Of a DNA stretch of 64,000 bases, positions 60,094 through 64,000 are shown piece by piece. Made by a program: the position numbers and the translations under genes. The DNA lies in the NCBI RefSeq assembly GCF_014695575.1, contig NZ_JACJOO010000087.1, forward strand, positions 62,001-126,000, in the 5' to 3' direction. The notes beneath the pieces were generated by a model. The model did not search any database and was not told where the DNA came from. It saw nothing but the letters and a program-made list of their open reading frames with translations. The first letter of the stretch is position 1; each line of letters opens with the position of its first letter. The stretch is from Leptolyngbya sp. FACHB-8 (GTDB lineage: Bacteria; Cyanobacteriota; Cyanobacteriia; Elainellales; Elainellaceae).

Positions 60094-60624
60094 ATGAACA
60101 CTGCTATCCCTACTACTATGAACTTCACATCGACCATTCGACCCATTCAGGCTCAATGGATTACAGCTGAGAATTTCCGTCCCTATGGCCAGATGATTGA
60201 AGCCAGTGAAGATGGGGCACTGTACGACGCCGAAGATGCCCAGTTGCAACTGGATCAAGGAACTCCCCGGTTTTACATCATGCGGCTTCAATCCCGTGGG
60301 CGTCGCTTTTCGCGCATTACCCGGCATGTGAAATGTACTCAGTGTTTGGGTTCTCTGGGGGGGCAGGAATGGTGGTTGGGAGTGGCTGCACCAACTGAAT
60401 CTGCCTGTCCATCTGTGGAGGATATTGTAGTGTTCCGTATCCCTGGAACCTGCTTTATTAAACTGAATCTGGGAACCTGGCATGCAGGGCCTTATTTTGA
60501 TCAACCCAGTGTCGATTTTTATAATCTTGAGCTTGCCGATACCAATATCACAGACCACGAAACCTGTGATCTTTTAGAAGCCTATGGTTTGACCTTTGAG
60601 ATTGATGTTGCCGATGTGGCATAA
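60094..60624 (+). CDS. allA: Ureidoglycolate lyase (AllA family)
   Basis: 176 residues from ATG 60094 (ATG 60118 is possible). Cupin-like barrel: IRPIQAQWITAENFRPYGQM, then the conserved SRITRHVKCTQCLGSLGGQE with the active His/Lys, GVAAPTESACPSVEDIVVFR, and LNLGTWHAGPYFDQPSVDFY containing the second His. AllA splits ureidoglycolate into glyoxylate and urea, the last step of allantoin breakdown. No allantoicase is in the window; the hydantoinase-like gene at 32950 could be an allantoinase. Confidence 0.88.
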   Translation: MNTAIPTTMNFTSTIRPIQAQWITAENFRPYGQMIEASEDGALYDAEDAQLQLDQGTPRFYIMRLQSRGRRFSRITRHVKCTQCLGSLGGQEWWLGVAAPTESACPSVEDIVVFRIPGTCFIKLNLGTWHAGPYFDQPSVDFYNLELADTNITDHETCDLLEAYGLTFEIDVADVA

Positions 60625-60633
60625 CGCCAAATT

Positions 60634-60790
60634 AGGGTCTGCTTAAAAGGTTGTTTTTTGTATGCGAAATGCATGAAAAAAACAATTTTGCGAGCAAGCT
60701 TTAAAACACGCCCTGAAGAGTTGTTTTACGTACGCAAAGCGCACGTAAAACAACGTTCTCAGCAGTCTCAAACACGCTTAATTAGAGCAA
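60634..60790. repeat. MITE-like AAAACACGCCCTGA element, copy b, followed by a hairpin
   Basis: 60634-60718 matches 49130-49220 in order (GTCTG, TTTTTT, GCATG, TTTAAAACACGCCCTGA). Next to it, 60720-60754 is a 16-bp stem GTTGTTTTACGTACGC with one mismatch and an AAA loop, followed by a further TCTCAAACACGC. A part-copy lies near 11297-11350 (AGGGCTTGTTTTGAAA). Confidence 0.55.
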
Positions 60791-60801
60791 TTTTTGTTGC
60801 C

Positions 60802-61227
60802 CTACACGGCGTCTGGGAAAAAAGCTTGCCGAGAGGCCCATTTGCCAGAAGCGACCTGAACCCCACGGAGCGTGAGAATTTTGTCCGGGTGCATCAGATA
60901 GCACCAAGCTTGGCCCAGAGGCTGGCGATCGCACCCTTCCACTTCAATTATCTCCCGATAATACTCGTTCTCCTCTACAGGTCGGTGAGGGTCATATTCC
61001 TCCAACCAATCCAGGGATTGCAGGAGAGTAGGGTCATCAAAGCTTAGAACGTAGCCGTAGACCAGGCTAGAACCCCCAGTCATGGCCGGGTATCCCAGAT
61101 GGGGAAAGTCATAGAGGTCGCCTCGGGCGATCGCCTCTTCTTCAGACGTCACTCGCCCCTGACAATAGCGTTTATAGTTGACTTCCCCTGGTTTCAAAGA
61201 ACCGTAAACAAAGACGCGAATCACCAT
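60802..61227 (-). CDS. Gamma-glutamylcyclotransferase/AIG2-like protein
   Basis: 141 residues from ATG 61227 with AGGAGAT at ideal distance; the frame to 61353 is not needed. Family signature VFVYGSLKPGEVNY at the N-terminus, GDLYDFPHLGYPAMTGG, the likely acid-base Glu region SLDWLEEYDPHRPVEENEYY and the end AWCYL. These small proteins remove gamma-glutamyl groups as 5-oxoproline. Alone, between convergent repeats. Substrate unknown. Confidence 0.88.
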   Translation of the reverse strand: MVIRVFVYGSLKPGEVNYKRYCQGRVTSEEEAIARGDLYDFPHLGYPAMTGGSSLVYGYVLSFDDPTLLQSLDWLEEYDPHRPVEENEYYREIIEVEGCDRQPLGQAWCYLMHPDKILTLRGVQVASGKWASRQAFFPDAV

Positions 61228-61555
61228 ATCTCCTAAGAAGACTATGGAACCCCCAAATCTTATACCCGATCTTGTACCAAAACGCTTCTGAGTTTTGGCT
61301 TTAGAAAAGTGCAAGAGGGTATATCGAGTTTTACCCGCCCTACTCAACAACACTGTGTAGGGCGATTACGTTTCAAACCTCTGGATGGGATGAGGTGAAA
61401 GAGGCGCGAAGTGCCCCTTCCACCTCATCCCATCCAGAGGCTCAGAACACTCACTGTAGGTCCTTAAATTTTTGAATATATGGGGCTTTAACCCCGACTC
61501 CACTTTTTGTAAAAGTCGCTATAGTGAGGTGCTCTGGTACTCTTTTCCCGCTGTC
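61228..61555. other. Intergenic region with a 20-bp hairpin
   Basis: Divergent region upstream of both neighbours. A perfect 20-bp stem CCTCTGGATGGGATGAGGTG (61378-61397 with 61421-61440) holds an apex GGCGCGAAGTGCC. No gene seen. Confidence 0.6.
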
Positions 61556-63019
61556 ATGAAACGACGTTCTGTGCTTTTTCTCCTCGGTTTGGGTTGCTGG
61601 CTGCTCAGTGCTCCGGCTTATGCAGCTATTACAGTTGAACCTGATGCCCTGGTGATCAGCACAACGGAGAATCGGGGTGTGACCCGCACCCTTAACCTGA
61701 GCAGCGATGTAGACGTACGGCGATTGGCGATCGCGACTTCAGATTTAGAGCGCACCGATAACAGGGCGGTTCTGCCGGCCAGAGCTATTCAACTGCAACA
61801 ACCGCCAACCTCACTACAAGCAGGCGAGCTTGTTCAAGTTCCCATTACCTTGGAACCCTCTGAAGCCAGGGTAAGTGGGGAATTTACAGGGGTCGTATGG
61901 GTGACCTATGACGGGACTCGCCAAACTATTCCCATTACCCTGCGAACAAAAGATCCAATTGGACTACCTCTGCTGGTGCTGCTAGCGGGAGTGGCTCTGG
62001 GAAGTACCTTAGCCTGGTACCGGACACGGGGCTTACCGCAAGATGAACTGGTGGTGCGGATGGGGCAACTGCGAACCCAGATGCGTACGGATGCTGAACT
62101 AGAAACTGTTGGGCAGCGCTTTCGGCAGCGAATTGAGGGAGATCTGATGGATGTGGAGTCGATGCTGGGGGTGCGCAACTGGGAAGCCGCCACAACCCAT
62201 CTGGAGTTAGCAGAATCCACCTGGAAGCGGTGGCGTAAGGGGCGGGAAGATTGGCTCCGCCAAATTCAATATTTGCAGATGTTACAACAACAGGTGAAGC
62301 AGTCCGCTATGGTGCAGACGGACTATGGCAATCAAGTGCAGGCTGGGCTAGAAGACATAGAACGCCGCATGGCAGAGTTTGATACACCGCAAGTATTACG
62401 AGAAACCTTAATTCCGCTACGGGATGGCATCAATCGTTTCCAATCAGGGGAAACGTTGATGATGCATATGGCGCAGTTGGAAACCCGTATAAAGGATGAG
62501 GAGCGCCGTCGCTATTGGGCCGCTGAACGTGATCTGTTGGAAGCGGGACTCAACGAGTTGAATCCCCAGAATCCGGATGCTTATGAGCAGTGGAAAAACA
62601 GCTTTAAAGAGAAACAACAGGCAATGCAGCAGGATCTCTACGGACAAGAGAATGCAGAATTACGAGGGGGAGAATTGGAGGTGGTAGCGCGAGGAGATTT
62701 GGCTCGGATGCAATCCCTGGGATTGCCCCTTGTGCCGGGGGTAGGTTCCTACTCGGGTGAAGGGGCTGCGCGTTCAGCGCGATCGCGTCTTCGCATTTTT
62801 CGCCTGGTGAGTCAGGGGGTGGCGATCGCTTTCCTTTCCTGGGCCGGTCTAAATGAGCTATACGAAGGGAATCCCATCTTTGGGGCGTCCCCCGTGGGAG
62901 ATTACCTGGCTCTGGCCGCCTGGGGCTTTGGGGCAGAAGTTACCCGTGATTCTATTGTGAAGGCGGTGCAAGAGCTGAACGGCAGTGCTAAAAGTCGAGA
63001 TCAAATGCCAATGACTTAA
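61556..63019 (+). CDS. Secreted/membrane protein with signal peptide, Ig-like domain and coiled coil (487 aa)
   Basis: From ATG 61556 (MKRRSVLFLLGLGCWLLSAP, cleavage near AYA). Residues ~25-135 form a beta-rich domain of the kind found before membrane anchors (ISTTENRGVTRTLNLSSDVD, VQVPITLEPSEARVSGEFTG). A membrane helix follows at ~137-160 (GLPLLVLLAGVALGSTLAWY), then ~250 residues of charged coiled coil (IEGDLMDVESMLGVRNWEAA), and a C-terminal hydrophobic part (FRLVSQGVAIAFLSWAGLNE). The beta domain should face the periplasm and the coil the cytoplasm. Unknown function; next gene is a caspase-like protease. Confidence 0.75.
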   Translation: MKRRSVLFLLGLGCWLLSAPAYAAITVEPDALVISTTENRGVTRTLNLSSDVDVRRLAIATSDLERTDNRAVLPARAIQLQQPPTSLQAGELVQVPITLEPSEARVSGEFTGVVWVTYDGTRQTIPITLRTKDPIGLPLLVLLAGVALGSTLAWYRTRGLPQDELVVRMGQLRTQMRTDAELETVGQRFRQRIEGDLMDVESMLGVRNWEAATTHLELAESTWKRWRKGREDWLRQIQYLQMLQQQVKQSAMVQTDYGNQVQAGLEDIERRMAEFDTPQVLRETLIPLRDGINRFQSGETLMMHMAQLETRIKDEERRRYWAAERDLLEAGLNELNPQNPDAYEQWKNSFKEKQQAMQQDLYGQENAELRGGELEVVARGDLARMQSLGLPLVPGVGSYSGEGAARSARSRLRIFRLVSQGVAIAFLSWAGLNELYEGNPIFGASPVGDYLALAAWGFGAEVTRDSIVKAVQELNGSAKSRDQMPMT

Positions 63020-63232
63020 ATGGAGATGATCTGTTGATGTTATAAATAGTAGGTTTTGTCGCTAATTGAGGATCTACATCCCTCAGGTTGTAGGCCTGAA
63101 AAAGTCTCGATGAATTCTCAAAAACGGTAATTTTTGGGAATGCTCATAAATAGATTTTGGAAGGATTGCACAGGTTTCCCCTGCACAATTCTCCCAAACT
63201 CCTCTACATCGATGTTGAATTGGAAGGGTGCA

Positions 63233-64000
63233 ATGGTAGAAGCGATCGAGAATCGTTGGGCATTTTTAGTTGGCATTAATCATTACCGGGAACGGCAACA
63301 GTTTCCCCCATTAAATTTTTGCGTGAGTGATGTGGAAGCAGTGCAAACGCTGCTCCAACAGGTGGGTTACACAACCGTTTGCTTACACGATGGGTTGGAC
63401 TACTCGGAACCCCGCTTTCCTGAAGCGAAAAACATCCGGGCAGAGTTGCAATCTCTATGCAGTAAGGTTGGCCCTAATGATTTGCTGTTGGTCTACTTTG
63501 CCTGCCACGGTACGCGCCAGGGGGACGGCCAGCCTCGCTTGATTGCCTGGGATACTCGCTCGATCAATTTGGATGAAACCGCTATTAAGGTTCGAGATGT
63601 GGAAGATTGGCTGCGGGCCAGTGCTGCGAAACGCTTGGTACTACTGATTGATGCCTGCCACATTGGTACAGGGAAGGGTGGCCGCAGCCTGGCTGACCAG
63701 GAGTTTGTTCGACAGGTGTATGAGTTGGCGGAGGGATTCCACTTACTGGCAGCGAGTACGGACCAGCAGCAAGCGTGGGAGAAGAGTGGGCATGGAGTGT
63801 TTAGCTATCACCTTCTACAGGGGTTAAGTGGGGCCGCAGATCTGGAGGGCAAGAACTTTGTCAGTGTGAATGATCTGAAGCGCTATGTACAGGGTGGAAT
63901 CGCCCGTTGGAGCGTGGAGTCAGGCTATGAGCAACGCCCGGCAGGTCAGTCAGATGGCGATTTAGGGGATATGATTCTAGTCGATTATCGCCAGCGATCG
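63233..64000 (+). CDS. Caspase-like protease (metacaspase/orthocaspase), C-terminus outside window
   Basis: 256 codons are open to the window edge. ATG 63233 has GGAAGGG before it; ATG 63212 in frame is an alternative. Peptidase C14 domain: WAFLVGINHYRERQQFPPLN, catalytic His92 in LLVYFACHGTRQGDG, catalytic Cys142 in LLIDACHIGTGKGG, and LAASTDQQQAWEKSGHGVFS. Both dyad residues are present, so it should be active, cutting after Arg/Lys or Asp depending on type. Cyanobacterial orthocaspases often carry long C-terminal repeat or sensor domains; this cannot be seen here. Confidence 0.92.
   Translation, partial: MVEAIENRWAFLVGINHYRERQQFPPLNFCVSDVEAVQTLLQQVGYTTVCLHDGLDYSEPRFPEAKNIRAELQSLCSKVGPNDLLLVYFACHGTRQGDGQPRLIAWDTRSINLDETAIKVRDVEDWLRASAAKRLVLLIDACHIGTGKGGRSLADQEFVRQVYELAEGFHLLAASTDQQQAWEKSGHGVFSYHLLQGLSGAADLEGKNFVSVNDLKRYVQGGIARWSVESGYEQRPAGQSDGDLGDMILVDYRQRS

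Overview
The window is cyanobacterial chromosome. The HIP1 octamer GCGATCGC occurs many times per 10 kb, the coding sequences are close to balanced in GC, and many proteins belong to families seen mainly in cyanobacteria. A filamentous Leptolyngbya/Oscillatoria-type organism is the best guess, but there is no rRNA or marker gene here to fix it. I saw no tRNA, rRNA, CRISPR array or prophage.

Layout. 1-9.6 kb: a MATE exporter (cut by the window edge), small unknown proteins, an ExbB-ExbD-ExbD energy-transduction operon, a peptidoglycan-binding protein, an alpha/beta-hydrolase without its nucleophile, argJ and a GH108-type muramidase. 9.9-13.4 kb: an esterase / short-chain dehydrogenase / flavin monooxygenase operon with the same enzyme classes as the mycobacterial mymA operon. 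13.7-20.7 kb: a large secreted protein, a GST with a small secreted partner, a DUF805 protein, a P-loop kinase-like protein and an ABC-F ATPase. 21.1-24.7 kb: an AT-rich accessory patch with an Mrr-like nuclease, an ISAzo13-type IS and an acetyltransferase gene broken by one stop codon. 24.8-31.5 kb: a GerMN lipoprotein, pyrB, moaE, a VapBC-type pair and a 1047-residue LRR-Roco GTPase.

31.7-40.7 kb holds a metabolic group: a hydantoinase-like amidohydrolase facing an Asp/Asn-hydroxylase-like oxygenase, a nitrilase-fold protein lacking two catalytic residues, and an aldehyde dehydrogenase, plus VOC, cupin and MDR proteins. An LRR-kinase and an alpha-amylase follow.

44.1-57.6 kb is a catabolic region. 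It has fumarylacetoacetase with an unknown 318-residue partner, facing HPPD and homogentisate dioxygenase. Beyond these lie a haem-oxygenase-like diiron enzyme, a UbiA prenyltransferase, an acetoacetyl-CoA-synthetase-like ligase, indoleamine dioxygenase, a D-2-hydroxyacid dehydrogenase and an aminotransferase. Together they could take tyrosine to fumarate and acetoacetyl-CoA. The one missing step is maleylacetoacetate isomerase.

57.7-64 kb: an ATP-dependent DNA ligase, a tandem pair of tiny hydrophobic peptide genes on the opposite strand (30 and 36 residues, not previously obvious), ureidoglycolate lyase, a gamma-glutamylcyclotransferase-like protein, a secreted membrane protein and the start of a caspase-like protease.

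The intergenic DNA is unusual. Gene ends are packed with long, often perfect palindromes (stems of 15-37 bp), many closed by a GCGAAGC/GCTTCGC-type triloop apex. Several belong to families repeated within the window. One 95-bp palindrome and one MITE-like element each occur twice, and a GGGCGGGTTT element occurs at least six times.
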